A stretch of DNA of 44,339 nt from assembly GCA_004293365.1 (NCBI GenBank), contig RDYN01000079.1, positions 1 through 44,339 on the forward strand, written 5' to 3'. Position 1 is the stretch's first letter; each line of letters starts with the position of its first letter. The translations under genes and the position numbers were made by a program. Below are positions 27,732-35,911 of this stretch, in pieces. Origin of the DNA: Oscillatoriales cyanobacterium. Lineage in GTDB: Bacteria > Cyanobacteriota > Cyanobacteriia > Cyanobacteriales > Microcoleaceae. The notes beneath the pieces were generated by a model. The model was not told the DNA's origin. It was given only the letters and a program-made list of their open reading frames with translations, and did not search any database.

Positions 27732-28418
27732 TCAAACTGTCTTGCTAGCGCGGCGGCGGCGGGCTGCAACCAAACCGCCCAAACCGAGAGCCAAACCAGT
27801 CATGGTAATCGGTTCGGGAACTGCTTCTGCGCTGACGGTGAAGTCTTGGAAGTCTGTGTCGTTGCTGTTACCGCGATCGTCGAAGGAGATTACTGTGCCT
27901 CCCTTAAACAGAGAAGCTGTTCCATCTGTGTAACTTCCGGCAGCTTGGAAAGTGTTGGTTGTTTCTCTGCCGAGCGCTGTCCACAACGAGGAGCCGCCAA
28001 ACACGGCTTGTTGGGTGCCAGCGTTCAAGGCAGAGGTCGAGTAGACAGTGCCGTCGCTGCCGCTGTTGAGTCCCAAAGTGTAAACTTGATTTGCCAGGAA
28101 TGTGAATACTCCTGCTCCCGAACCCAAGACTGTATTGCCCAAAGATCCTTTCCATTCGTTCTCGGCGCCATTGTCTGAGGATTTAGTTTCCGAAAACAGG
28201 GTGTGAACTAGAGATGTCACCGAGTCATTCACGGTGTAAATTCCCAAAGAGGAAGTGTACATACCGTGAGACTCTTTGAAGTTAAACTTGACATCTGTAT
28301 TTTGCCCGAATGTGATACCGTTGGTACCAAAGGAGAAGGCTTGGGCTGGAGATCCTGCCCCTAATAGAGCGGTGGCGGCTGCGGTAGCTGTCAGGGCGGA
28401 TAAGAGTTTGGTATTCAT
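27732..28418 (-). CDS. PEP-CTERM sorting domain protein
   Basis: A 228-aa exported protein from ATG 28418, preceded by AGGA. It has an N-terminal signal peptide (NTKLLSALTATAAATALLGAGSPAQA), a Gly/Ser/Thr-rich beta-type body, and a C-terminal PEP-CTERM signal: VPEPITMTGLALGLGGLVAARRRRASKTV, that is the VPEP motif, one membrane helix and an Arg cluster. Such proteins are processed by an exosortase and placed on the cell surface or in the exopolysaccharide. The exosortase gene is not in the window. The function of the body is unknown. The longer frame from 28457 adds 13 residues upstream of the ribosome binding site. Confidence 0.9.
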   Translation of the reverse strand: MNTKLLSALTATAAATALLGAGSPAQAFSFGTNGITFGQNTDVKFNFKESHGMYTSSLGIYTVNDSVTSLVHTLFSETKSSDNGAENEWKGSLGNTVLGSGAGVFTFLANQVYTLGLNSGSDGTVYSTSALNAGTQQAVFGGSSLWTALGRETTNTFQAAGSYTDGTASLFKGGTVISFDDRGNSNDTDFQDFTVSAEAVPEPITMTGLALGLGGLVAARRRRASKTV

Positions 28419-28936
28419 GGCCTGATTCCTTTTGTTGCAAGATATTAATAATTTCATTATCTGATAGTTTGTGTTTTTTTTTTGACTTTATGTGAATTTT
28501 GACAAACTCTTTATGAAGCCTTTACAATATCTTTATAAATGCTGTCTAGCCAATCGCTAAGCGGGCGATCGCCCCCTAAAAATACACACCAAAAATTATA
28601 AAAATTATGGCTGTCAACCTTGCAATCGCGGTCGTGCGAGCGCTAACCCGCAAAATAGATTTTGGTGGGTTTATCCTAATTTTAGATTTTATTCCAAGTC
28701 TAAATCTTTAACAGCAAACACTTAGGTACAAACACTGTCAGTCGATTTTAGATTTAGTTGCAGCTCCTTGAATCTGGGAGCTTGAACTAAGGTAGAAAAT
28801 TTTGGGTTCTACTCTGACAATCGTTTACGTGGGACGGTACCTGTTTTTGAGCGGGGTCGCTGTTGGGGAATCTGACAGTTATAAAAGTTTTCTATTAATC
28901 CAGAAACTGCGAATATTTGTTGTTTGGGACTTGCCT
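28419..28936. other. Upstream region of the PEP-CTERM gene
   Basis: It holds the promoter-side sequence of the PEP-CTERM gene, a 10-T run (28474-28483) and two short TTTTAGATTT repeats (about 28680 and 28744). A frame opening at 28802 shows no recognisable domain in its first half. I see no supported gene here. Confidence 0.4.
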
Positions 28937-29119
28937 ATGGGAATTAAAGTAGTCGATCGCTCGGGTAAATTACTTACATTCGTGCGATCGTCCGGTTTAG
29001 GTCTTTTGGTGGAACTACACAGATCCCGCGCCGTGACAGATCCCAAAGATGCGATCGAGAGCGGCTTTCTGCTTTCAAAATTGCTGAGCCGATTGCACCT
29101 CAACCAATACCATATATAG
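28937..29119 (+). CDS. Possible small hypothetical protein
   Basis: A 60-aa frame starting MGIKVVDRSGKLLTFVRSSGLGLLVELHR. I do not recognise it. The composition is protein-like and HIP1 sites in it fall in the Ile-Asp-Arg/Asp-Arg-Ser manner seen in real genes of this genome, but no ribosome binding site is clear. It converges with the molybdopterin oxidoreductase gene 42 bp on. It may be a small real gene or chance. Confidence 0.3.
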   Translation: MGIKVVDRSGKLLTFVRSSGLGLLVELHRSRAVTDPKDAIESGFLLSKLLSRLHLNQYHI

Positions 29120-29161
29120 ATGCTATTGGCAAGCCCTAATCGCGATAGATCGTCGATCGCA

Positions 29162-29761
29162 TCAAAAAAGACCGCTGTAGCGTTCCTCAGCCCAAGGTTC
29201 GCCCCTCCGGTGGTAGCCGTTGCGTTCCCAAAAACCGAGTTGTTCGGTTTCTGTAAACTCCAGGCCGTTAATCCATTTCGCGCTTTTCCAGGCGTACAGG
29301 TGCGGAACTACCAACCGCATCGGGCCGCCGCGATCCGGGGATAGCGGTTCGCCGAAGACGGTGTGGGCGAAAAAGTTTTCTTCTCGGAGGAAGTCGGCGA
29401 TCGCAATATTAGTAGTGTAGTCGCCGTAGCAGTGTTCCAGGACGTGGAGGGCTTTAGGATCGACTTCTATGCTGTTCATAAAATCCGTGACTTTGACTCC
29501 CGTCCACTGCACGTCAAGTTTTGACCAGCGGGTGACGCAGTGAAAATCCGCAGTAAAGTTACTTTGGGGCATGGCCTGGAAGTCAGACCAAGTGAAGGTT
29601 TTTGGTTTTGCCAATCCCCAGACTTTAAATTCCCAAGTCTCAATGCTGACGGAGGGTGTATCGCCGTAAGTCAGAACGGGAAAGCCGTTGGCGAGGTATT
29701 GACCCGGGGGGACGCGATCACTGTTATCTGATTCTGGCTTGCGAAAAAATTTGCCCTGCAT
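29162..29761 (-). CDS. Molybdopterin-dependent oxidoreductase (sulfite oxidase/YedY-like fold)
   Basis: A 199-aa single-domain molybdopterin protein. The Mo-ligating cysteine is in TADFHCVTRWSKLDVQWTGV, followed by the family segments HVLEHCYGDYTTNIAIADF, GEPLSPDRGGPMRLVVPHLYAWKSAKWINGLEF and the C-terminal LGFWERNGYHRRGEPW. There is no Tat signal, haem domain or dimerisation domain, so it is a cytoplasmic minimal version. Substrate unknown. It is divergent from the membrane iron-sulfur fusion gene at 30198, with a 436-bp gap that includes a decayed gene piece. Confidence 0.9.
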   Translation of the reverse strand: MQGKFFRKPESDNSDRVPPGQYLANGFPVLTYGDTPSVSIETWEFKVWGLAKPKTFTWSDFQAMPQSNFTADFHCVTRWSKLDVQWTGVKVTDFMNSIEVDPKALHVLEHCYGDYTTNIAIADFLREENFFAHTVFGEPLSPDRGGPMRLVVPHLYAWKSAKWINGLEFTETEQLGFWERNGYHRRGEPWAEERYSGLF

Positions 29762-29780
29762 TTATTCAAGCTCTACAGTA

Positions 29781-29906
29781 AATGACTGCAATCCCCAGTA
29801 TAACTTACAGTCAACTACAAGCAACAACTTTACTCGTGGATGATTTACCGCTTTTAACCGAACTTGCAACGCTTGACTGCGGCGCGTTTTCGCCACCGAA
29901 ATGATG
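29781..29906 (+). other. Short open frame of unknown status
   Basis: A 41-codon frame (MTAIPSITYSQLQATTLLVDDLPLL, then TELATLDCGAFSPPK) ends at a TGA. The composition is protein-like and its position before a known gene remnant suggests it too may be a decayed gene start. I do not recognise it. Confidence 0.2.
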
Positions 29907-29945
29907 CTGGGGAACATTGGCAAATTATTAAAATATTGCTGCCGC

Positions 29946-30049
29946 AAGTAGAGTTTGCGAGATCGTTTTAGGATGGCAACCTCACCGACTGGGGAAACGT
30001 TTTCACGTGCAGATTGCCCGAGGATGCGTAGAAAAAATATATTAGAACT
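29946..30049 (+). pseudogene. 3' remnant of a paralogue of the small gene at 33177-33512
   Basis: One frame reads GWQPHRLGKRFHVQIARGC then VEKIY and stop. It lines up with GWQPTRSGIPFQVQIAGQC then MEKI and stop at the end of the 33177-33512 protein, with the match also clear at nucleotide level (TTTTCA-GTGCAGATTGC and GAAAAAATAT). The frame is closed by a TAA just upstream and has no start codon, so only the 3' end of the gene survives. Confidence 0.65.
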
Positions 30050-30197
30050 GGGAGTGTCGATCGCCTATACTGAAGAGAAAAAATTCACACCACACTAAAA
30101 CTCAAAAGGCTAGTTCCAGCAGTTAATATTGATTGATGTAGCACAATGATATATCCTACACCAACTACCACGATTCGGCTTTCGCCGGCGCTAAGCG

Positions 30198-32756
30198 ATG
30201 TCTACCGAAACATTAGTTAACTGGCTCGAAGAGAGCACCGAATTAGGTATATTATCCCGCGAGATTTTACAGGATCTCGCCCGTGAAATGCAAGCGACAA
30301 CTTTTCCCCCAGGATTTCGAGTGGTAATCGAAGATACGCCTGTCACCAATCTCTACATTTTAGAACGGGGAGTTGCCGATCGCTACCGCCGCAAACAACC
30401 CGGATTGATGTGGGCGAGCAGCTTGTTACCGGGGGCGATCGCGAATTTATCCGCCCTCGGGCGATCGCAACCGGCAGATAGTAGAATTATTACCCGTACA
30501 GAATGTCAATTTTGGGTAATTAGTGCCGATCGCTGGCGCAATTTACTAGAAAGATATCCGCAGATTGTCGAAGCCTACGCCCAACGTTTGGCTGCGAAAT
30601 TAGAGCAGTTAGAAGCAGAAATCGCCTACGAAAAAGAGCGTCAAAATGCCCTCCGCAGCTATCTAGTACCGCAGGCGAAACGGGGAGTCATTGGGAATAG
30701 CCGTTATGCGGTAAAATTGCGGCAACAAATTCGCACTGCATCGAGTGACGCGCGATCGGTATTAATCTCTGGCGAACCCGGTTTAGAAAAAGATAATTTA
30801 GCCGCTTTAATTCATTTCGGGTCCGATCGGCGCAGCGAACCAATAATTCAGATCAAAAGTGCCTTGATTCAGAGCAATGGAGCCGAATTATTCGGGCGTT
30901 TGGGCGGTAAACCTGGGTTGTTAGAATGGTTGGGAGAAGGTACGTTAATTTTAAACGACGTGCAAGAATTGCCAGCTCAATTATGCCCTCAAATTCAGCA
31001 ACTATTAACCGAGGGAACTTATACACCAGTTGTCAAAGAAGGACAAATACCGCCACCACCGCGAGCTAGTAAAGCCAGGATAATTTTAATTTCAGAAACC
31101 GTCCAACCCCAACTAGATAACCTGACGCAACATAAGATTAAAGTTCCATCATTGCGGGTGAGAAAAGCAGATTTAGAGGCACAAGTCAACTATTATCTCA
31201 ACATCATTTGTCGCAAAAAGAAATTAGTCAAGCCCCAAGTAACGCCGGAAGCAATTCGCCGCTTGCAAGCCTACGATTTTCCAGGGAACTTGCAGGAATT
31301 GCAGGGAATGGTCGATCGCGCTTTAGTTCAAGCCCAGGGAAATCAGGTATTAACGGAAGAAGTATTCTGGGCCCAAGCGGCGAAACAACAAAAGTTCCGG
31401 CTGAATTTATTCAAGATATATCCCAAATTTAGGCAATTTTTGCGGAGCGATTGGTATCCAGATCGCGTGAATTATTGGTTTACCACTTGGGTATTTGCAT
31501 TAGTAGTAATTATCCTGTTTGTTGCTCCCCAAGATAGACAACACAATTTTGCCCTAAATATCTTTTGGGCGTGGTGGTGGCCGTTAATTTTATTATTATT
31601 CCCGATCGTCGGGCGATTGTGGTGTGCTTTTTGCCCGTTTATGATTTATGGGGAAATCGTCCAAAAACTATCGCTGAAAATTTTACCGCGAACTCTCAAT
31701 AAATGGCCGCGCCAATTAGCCGAAAAATGGGGCGGCTGGTTTCTCTTCGGATTATTTACTATGATATTTCTGTGGGAAGAGTTGTGGAATTTAGAAAATA
31801 CTGCCTATTTATCCAGTTGTTTGTTATTGCTAATTACGGCGGGCGCAGTAATTTTTTCGCTGATATTCGAGAGGCGGTTTTGGTGCCGTTATTTATGCCC
31901 GATCGGGGGAATGAATGGCTTATTTGCTAAACTCTCAATTATCGAACTGCGCGCCCAACAAGGAACCTGCGCGGCGGAATGCAGCACCTACCATTGTTAT
32001 AAAGGAGGCGCAGGTTTTGGGGAAGGATTGACGACTGATGGATGTCCGGTTTATTCCCATCCAGCCCAATTAACCGATAATAAAGATTGCGTGTTGTGCA
32101 TGACTTGTTTGAAAGCTTGTCCCCATCGATCGGTAGAATTAAATTTGCGCCCTCCCGGCATTGAATTATGGACAACCCACGTTCCCCACAGTTATGAAGT
32201 TGCCCTATTATTTCTATTATTAGGCGGTATCTATCTCCACCGCTTACCGGAGATCAATAGTTTGTTGGGGCTGGGCATCAATTTAGAGCAATTTTTACCT
32301 CATTTAGGACTGTCGATCGCAGTGTTAATTATCCCGCCGATGATTCCCCTAGTAGCCTATGCAGTCATGCAAGCAATTTATCGATTGGGACAAGCAGAAA
32401 CCATGCCATTTAAAATTACTAAACCGCTTTCATTTGTCTGTCTCGCCTACGGATATCTACCTCTAGTTTGGGGCGGTAGTTTGGCTCACTATTGGCGGTT
32501 GGGCTTGCAGGAAGGCGGGCGAGTTATTCCCGTAACTTTTGCCACTTTCGGACAAGTTAGAGAGGATTTGCCGAGTTTTGTGGGAGATCCGGCGGTGATT
32601 AGTTTTTTGCAAGGCGTCACTTTAATTGTATCATTGTTGGTGACAATATTTGTGACGCAAAAAATTGCCAAGCGATCGATTAAATCTTTGATGCCCCAGC
32701 ATTTAGCGAGTTTGTGTTTGATGGTGAGTTTGTGGTATGCGATCGTGGGTAACTAA
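30198..32756 (+). CDS. Fusion protein: cNMP-binding-like domain, degenerate sigma-54-type AAA+ domain and membrane 4Fe-4S module
   Basis: An 852-aa protein. Residues ~10-130 resemble a CRP/FNR-type cyclic-nucleotide-binding domain (PPGFRVVIEDTPVTNLYILERG), but the phosphate-binding cassette is altered (GAIANLSALGRSQPADSR). Residues ~160-395 resemble the AAA+ domain of sigma-54 activators (VLISGEPGLEKDN, ELFG, GEGTLILNDVQELP, RIILISE, YDFPGNLQELQGMVDRAL). The Walker A is poor, Walker B reads LND for LDE, and the GAFTGA loop is missing. From ~425 it is a membrane protein with NapH/NosR-like cysteine motifs WCAFCPF (~474) and WCRYLCP (~562), CAAECSTYHC (~589-598), then CVLCMTCLKACPH (~632-643), the last a 4Fe-4S site. 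Cyanobacteria lack sigma-54, so the AAA+ part is probably a sensor or regulator of the redox module. The role is unknown. Confidence 0.85.
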   Translation: MSTETLVNWLEESTELGILSREILQDLAREMQATTFPPGFRVVIEDTPVTNLYILERGVADRYRRKQPGLMWASSLLPGAIANLSALGRSQPADSRIITRTECQFWVISADRWRNLLERYPQIVEAYAQRLAAKLEQLEAEIAYEKERQNALRSYLVPQAKRGVIGNSRYAVKLRQQIRTASSDARSVLISGEPGLEKDNLAALIHFGSDRRSEPIIQIKSALIQSNGAELFGRLGGKPGLLEWLGEGTLILNDVQELPAQLCPQIQQLLTEGTYTPVVKEGQIPPPPRASKARIILISETVQPQLDNLTQHKIKVPSLRVRKADLEAQVNYYLNIICRKKKLVKPQVTPEAIRRLQAYDFPGNLQELQGMVDRALVQAQGNQVLTEEVFWAQAAKQQKFRLNLFKIYPKFRQFLRSDWYPDRVNYWFTTWVFALVVIILFVAPQDRQHNFALNIFWAWWWPLILLLFPIVGRLWCAFCPFMIYGEIVQKLSLKILPRTLNKWPRQLAEKWGGWFLFGLFTMIFLWEELWNLENTAYLSSCLLLLITAGAVIFSLIFERRFWCRYLCPIGGMNGLFAKLSIIELRAQQGTCAAECSTYHCYKGGAGFGEGLTTDGCPVYSHPAQLTDNKDCVLCMTCLKACPHRSVELNLRPPGIELWTTHVPHSYEVALLFLLLGGIYLHRLPEINSLLGLGINLEQFLPHLGLSIAVLIIPPMIPLVAYAVMQAIYRLGQAETMPFKITKPLSFVCLAYGYLPLVWGGSLAHYWRLGLQEGGRVIPVTFATFGQVREDLPSFVGDPAVISFLQGVTLIVSLLVTIFVTQKIAKRSIKSLMPQHLASLCLMVSLWYAIVGN

Positions 32757-33176
32757 AATAACCATCATCAAGTTCGTAGTGCGGACTTTAGTCCGCAGGA
32801 TTTTGCGGACTAAAGTCCGCACTACGAACAAGTTTGTAGTGCGGACTTTAGTCCGCAGGATTTTGCGGACTAAAGTCCACACTACAAACCGTCTCGATCG
32901 CTGGTAATAGACCGGACATGATATGATATGCCCATGCAAAGCAGTATGACATTGAGCCGCAAGCTTTCACCAATCTTGGCAGCAATCAATGACCGGACAA
33001 ACATTACCGCTTTTTCATCAGACCGGGAAGATTTAGAAAGCACATAGGACTTACGCACGAGAGGTCAGAAACCGGGTTTCTGGCAAAAACTCTGCCACAA
33101 AACCTATATTTTTCGTCAGAAACCCGGTTTCTCAATGCTTATTCAAAAGGCGGAAATATTTCAGTTGAAACAAACT
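32757..33176. repeat. GTAGTGCGGACT palindromes and an AAACCGGGTTTCT repeat
   Basis: Two near-identical 59-bp palindromic units (32771-32829 and 32831-32889) have arms TAGTGCGGACTTTAGTCCGC and its inverse. At about 33047-33134 lies another dispersed repeat whose two arms contain AGAAACCGGGTTTCT and CAGAAACCCGGTTTCT. The 33135 frame start falls within this repeat. No gene is seen. Confidence 0.8.
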
Positions 33177-33512
33177 ATGTCAATACCGAAAAAAGGAACC
33201 AGAAAAATCATTGTTGACGGGGAGTCTTTCATCTGGCTCATCCGCAGACAACCTACTTATACACAAGAATGCTTTCATGGCGGAAATCTTCATGTTGCTG
33301 TCGAACACGCTGAAAATTCAGGTTCGGTATTAGTTATTATCACCGATCGACCTCATCCTCAAAACGGGAGTATAAATCACTGTGAAATACCAGTAAGACC
33401 CTCTGATGTAGCACAATGGATACGGCAAGCACTGCAACTCGGATGGCAGCCAACGCGATCGGGAATACCTTTTCAGGTGCAGATTGCAGGACAGTGTATG
33501 GAAAAAATATAA
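33177..33512 (+). CDS. Conserved small cyanobacterial protein of unknown function
   Basis: A 111-aa protein from ATG 33177 (MSIPKKGTRKIIVDGESFIWLIRRQPTYTQ). The sequence SGSVLVIITDRPHPQ and the terminal segment VRPSDVAQWIRQALQLGWQPTRSG are compact and protein-like, but I cannot assign a function. The upstream frame from 33135 runs into repeat DNA and is rejected. The decayed paralogue at about 29946-30049 shows the gene has been duplicated locally. It precedes another small conserved gene by 123 bp. Confidence 0.65.
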   Translation: MSIPKKGTRKIIVDGESFIWLIRRQPTYTQECFHGGNLHVAVEHAENSGSVLVIITDRPHPQNGSINHCEIPVRPSDVAQWIRQALQLGWQPTRSGIPFQVQIAGQCMEKI

Positions 33513-33635
33513 TGGTGTATGTTCGGTGACAGGACAAGTTTATTTTGTTAAAGCCAATTCAGTTGATTTGGTAAATGCAAGCATCCTCTGAAAGTTAAAA
33601 GTGTATAATTAAGTTGACAACCACAGAGAACTGCG

Positions 33636-33911
33636 ATGACTATTCTGAAACCCCGTTATAGCAAGCAAGAGTTTGCACGACTTGGCGATGAGATATACGA
33701 TCGCATAGTGCGATCGCAAGTGGAACCCAGTAACAAAGGTAAAATTGTGGCGATCGATATTGAGACATCTGCATGGGAAATCGATAGTAACGAGATAGTT
33801 GCCTGTAGCCGACTCCGAACAAAGTACCCCACTGCTCAGATATGGATCGTGCGCGTTGGTTCAACCTATGTGCGTCGTTTTGGTGCCGGTCGCATCCAAA
33901 AAGTAAAATGA
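33636..33911 (+). CDS. Conserved small cyanobacterial protein, likely first gene of a two-gene pair
   Basis: A 91-aa protein: MTILKPRYSKQEFARLGDEIY, then NKGKIVAIDIETSAWEIDSNEIVAC and ARYP-like KYPTAQIWIVRVGSTYVRRFGAG. I recall close relatives across filamentous cyanobacteria, often just upstream of a small retropepsin-like (clan AA) aspartic protease gene. That gene is here cut to 11 codons that overlap this stop codon (ATGA). The pairing looks like a toxin-antitoxin style two-gene module, but no function has been shown to my knowledge. Confidence 0.7.
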   Translation: MTILKPRYSKQEFARLGDEIYDRIVRSQVEPSNKGKIVAIDIETSAWEIDSNEIVACSRLRTKYPTAQIWIVRVGSTYVRRFGAGRIQKVK

Positions 33912-33943
33912 TTGCAGGAGTGTTAACGGCGATTATGAACTAA
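33908..33943 (+). pseudogene. 11-codon remnant of a clan AA aspartic protease-like gene
   Basis: ATG overlapping the previous TGA opens MIAGVLTAIMN then stop. MI-GVV-A opens the retropepsin-like proteins usually encoded at this position; the DTGF catalytic segment and the rest are absent. The overlap implies translational coupling in the intact pair. Confidence 0.5.
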
Positions 33944-34073
33944 TTCTTTGCATATCCATACAGTCACCCTAAAAAAATATAAAGTCTGACAAATCACTGC
34001 ACTCGGTGTTGCCCGAATAAATTGACAAAAAACGCTAATTATGATAATGATATTTACACATTTAAATATATAG

Positions 34074-34175
34074 TTAGGAACGCACTCCAAACAAAGAAAC
34101 CGGGTTGTTAACCGAGATAGAGGGCCTCAAGCAAGTATTTGGGTAAAAACCCGGTTTATCGCCACCCGTTCCTAA
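34074..34175. repeat. Repeat with TTAGGAACG terminal inverted repeats
   Basis: TTAGGAACG (34074-34082) is inverted at 34167-34175, enclosing AAACCGGGTT and AACCCGGTTT arms. It is related to the 33047-33134 repeat and lies just upstream of the radical SAM gene. The rest of 33944-34238 shows no gene. Confidence 0.7.
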
Positions 34176-34238
34176 GTCCTAATCTACAAAAAATTGTCAA
34201 AAATAATTTATCAAATCTCAAAAATTAATCCCGAAATT

Positions 34239-35771
34239 ATGAGCGAATCCTCAACCAAGCCAGCCCTAATCACCAAAGTTATCCCCGACAGCATCTGCGC
34301 CGAAATGGGATTTGATGTCGGAGACTCGATCGTCGCCATCAACGGCCAAAAACCCCGCGACTTGATCGATTATCAATTCCTGTGCGCCGACGAATTTCTC
34401 GAACTAGAAGTTTTAGATGCTAAAGGCAAAACTCACAAGTTGGAAATAGAAAAAGAGTATGACGAAGACTTGGGTGTGGAATTTGAAACCGCGCTCTTCG
34501 ACGGACTAATTCAGTGCAACAACCGCTGCCCTTTTTGCTTTATCGACCAGCAGCCTCCAGGAAAGCGCGAAACTTTATATCTCAAGGATGATGACTACCG
34601 CCTCAGCTTTCTTTATGGCAGCTATCTGACTCTCACGAATCTGACTGAAAAAGAGTGGAATCGCATCGAACAAATGCGGCTTTCTCCTCTTTATGTTTCG
34701 GTGCACGCTACGGAACCGGATGTGCGAATTAGGTTGCTGAAAAATTTTCGGGCTGGGAAGATTTTAGAACAAATTAAATGGTTTCAAGAGCGCCGCTTGC
34801 AAATTCACGCTCAAGTTGTTGTTTGTCCGGGGATTAATGACGGCGAACATTTGGAACGCACTTTGCTAGATTTGGCAAAGTTTCATACTGGAAATATCCC
34901 GGCTGTGGCTTCGGTGGCTGTGGTGCCGGTGGGTTTGACTCGCTTTCGTCCTGCGGAAGATGAATTGATTGCTGTAACTCCGGAAAAAGCGCGGGAAGTT
35001 ATCGCGCAAGTGCAGCAAATTCAAGGGGTTTTAAGTCAGGGGAAAAACGGTAAAAAGGCGAAAAGGAGGAATTCAAAATCCACCCCCCCCAACCCCCCCT
35101 TGTCAAGGGGGGGAGAAGATTTAAATCCCATCTTAGCAACTGAAGGAGATTCTAACCCCAACCCCCCCTTGTCAAGGGGGGGAGAAGATTTAAATCCCAT
35201 TTTAGCAACTGAGGGAGATTCAAAATCGCGCTGTATTTGGCTGGCTGATGAGTGGTTTTTAATTGCTGGTTTGGATTTGCCGTCGGCGGCTGATTATGCA
35301 GATTATCCCCAAATTGGTAATGGTGTGGGTTCGATTCGGCAGTTTATTCAACAGTTTGAAACGGCTTTTGAGAAGCATCAAGAGGCGAAAGTTGACTCTC
35401 CGAGAAAATTAATTTGGGTGGTGGGAAATGCTGTTGAAAAGGCTTTTTTGCCGATCGCACAACAACTCAACCAGATTCCCGGCTTGTCCGTCAACATGGT
35501 GGCACTGTCCAGCCGCTACTGGGGACAAACTATCACTGTTACGGGTTTGCTCACCGGGCAAGATTTACTCGAAGCTTTGCAGGGAAAAGACTTGGGAGAT
35601 GGCATCCTCCTGCCTTCGGTGATGCTAAAACAGGGGGAACCTCGTTTTCTTGACGACATGACCGTAGAACAGCTCGAAAAGTCCCTGAAAACCCGGATTT
35701 TGCCGGTAAGTGGCGTAGAGGAACTAATCTCGGGGGCGATCGGTCTGGCAACTGCTGAAGTTCAATTGTAA
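34239..35771 (+). CDS. PDZ-like/radical SAM protein with DUF512 (TIGR03279-type), with in-frame repeat insertion
   Basis: 510 aa from ATG 34239. Order: PDZ-like N-terminus (ITKVIPDSICAEMGFDVGDSIVAINGQ, ~10-60), radical SAM core with CxxxCxxC in CNNRCPFCFID (~92-99), and the DUF512 C-terminal half (VWLADEWF-like CIWLADEWFLIAGLDLP, MVALSSRYWGQTITVTGLL, LLPSVMLKQGEPRFLDDMT). The family is widespread in cyanobacteria and Firmicutes; the reaction is not established. At ~residues 280-328 is a Lys-rich stretch followed by two copies of a 23-residue segment (NPPLSRGGEDLNPILATEG...) that looks like translated intergenic repeat. Reading frame and all motifs are kept, so the protein is probably functional. 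The open frame also extends to a TTG at 34194, which is less likely. Confidence 0.92.
   Translation: MSESSTKPALITKVIPDSICAEMGFDVGDSIVAINGQKPRDLIDYQFLCADEFLELEVLDAKGKTHKLEIEKEYDEDLGVEFETALFDGLIQCNNRCPFCFIDQQPPGKRETLYLKDDDYRLSFLYGSYLTLTNLTEKEWNRIEQMRLSPLYVSVHATEPDVRIRLLKNFRAGKILEQIKWFQERRLQIHAQVVVCPGINDGEHLERTLLDLAKFHTGNIPAVASVAVVPVGLTRFRPAEDELIAVTPEKAREVIAQVQQIQGVLSQGKNGKKAKRRNSKSTPPNPPLSRGGEDLNPILATEGDSNPNPPLSRGGEDLNPILATEGDSKSRCIWLADEWFLIAGLDLPSAADYADYPQIGNGVGSIRQFIQQFETAFEKHQEAKVDSPRKLIWVVGNAVEKAFLPIAQQLNQIPGLSVNMVALSSRYWGQTITVTGLLTGQDLLEALQGKDLGDGILLPSVMLKQGEPRFLDDMTVEQLEKSLKTRILPVSGVEELISGAIGLATAEVQL
35091..35228. repeat. 69-bp direct repeat inside the radical SAM gene
   Basis: Two near-identical 69-bp units (period 35091 to 35160), each with a CCCCCCCTTGTCAAGGGGGG hairpin. 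A multiple of three keeps the frame. The same G/C hairpin type lies intergenically at about 42851-42876. Confidence 0.9.
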
Positions 35772-35911
35772 ATTTTGCATCAAGCCTTCACAAGCAACAC
35801 GAGTACGGTAATTATGACTTGTAACTGTCGGGTTCAGGAAACAAACTAGAAACTTGAGACCTCAATCTTGCTCTAAAATTGTCTCTAGAATTGCAAAGTA
35901 ATTAAAAAATT

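Noticed and set aside
28802..28936. Longer version of the small frame ending at 29119
   Set aside because: No domain, no ribosome binding site, and the segment starts in AT-rich repeat DNA; only the part from 28937 is kept, at low confidence.
30198..32756. Reading as an ordinary sigma-54-dependent transcription activator
   Set aside because: GAFTGA loop missing, Walker motifs poor, no DNA-binding helix-turn-helix at the C-terminus, and the C-terminal half is a membrane iron-sulfur protein.
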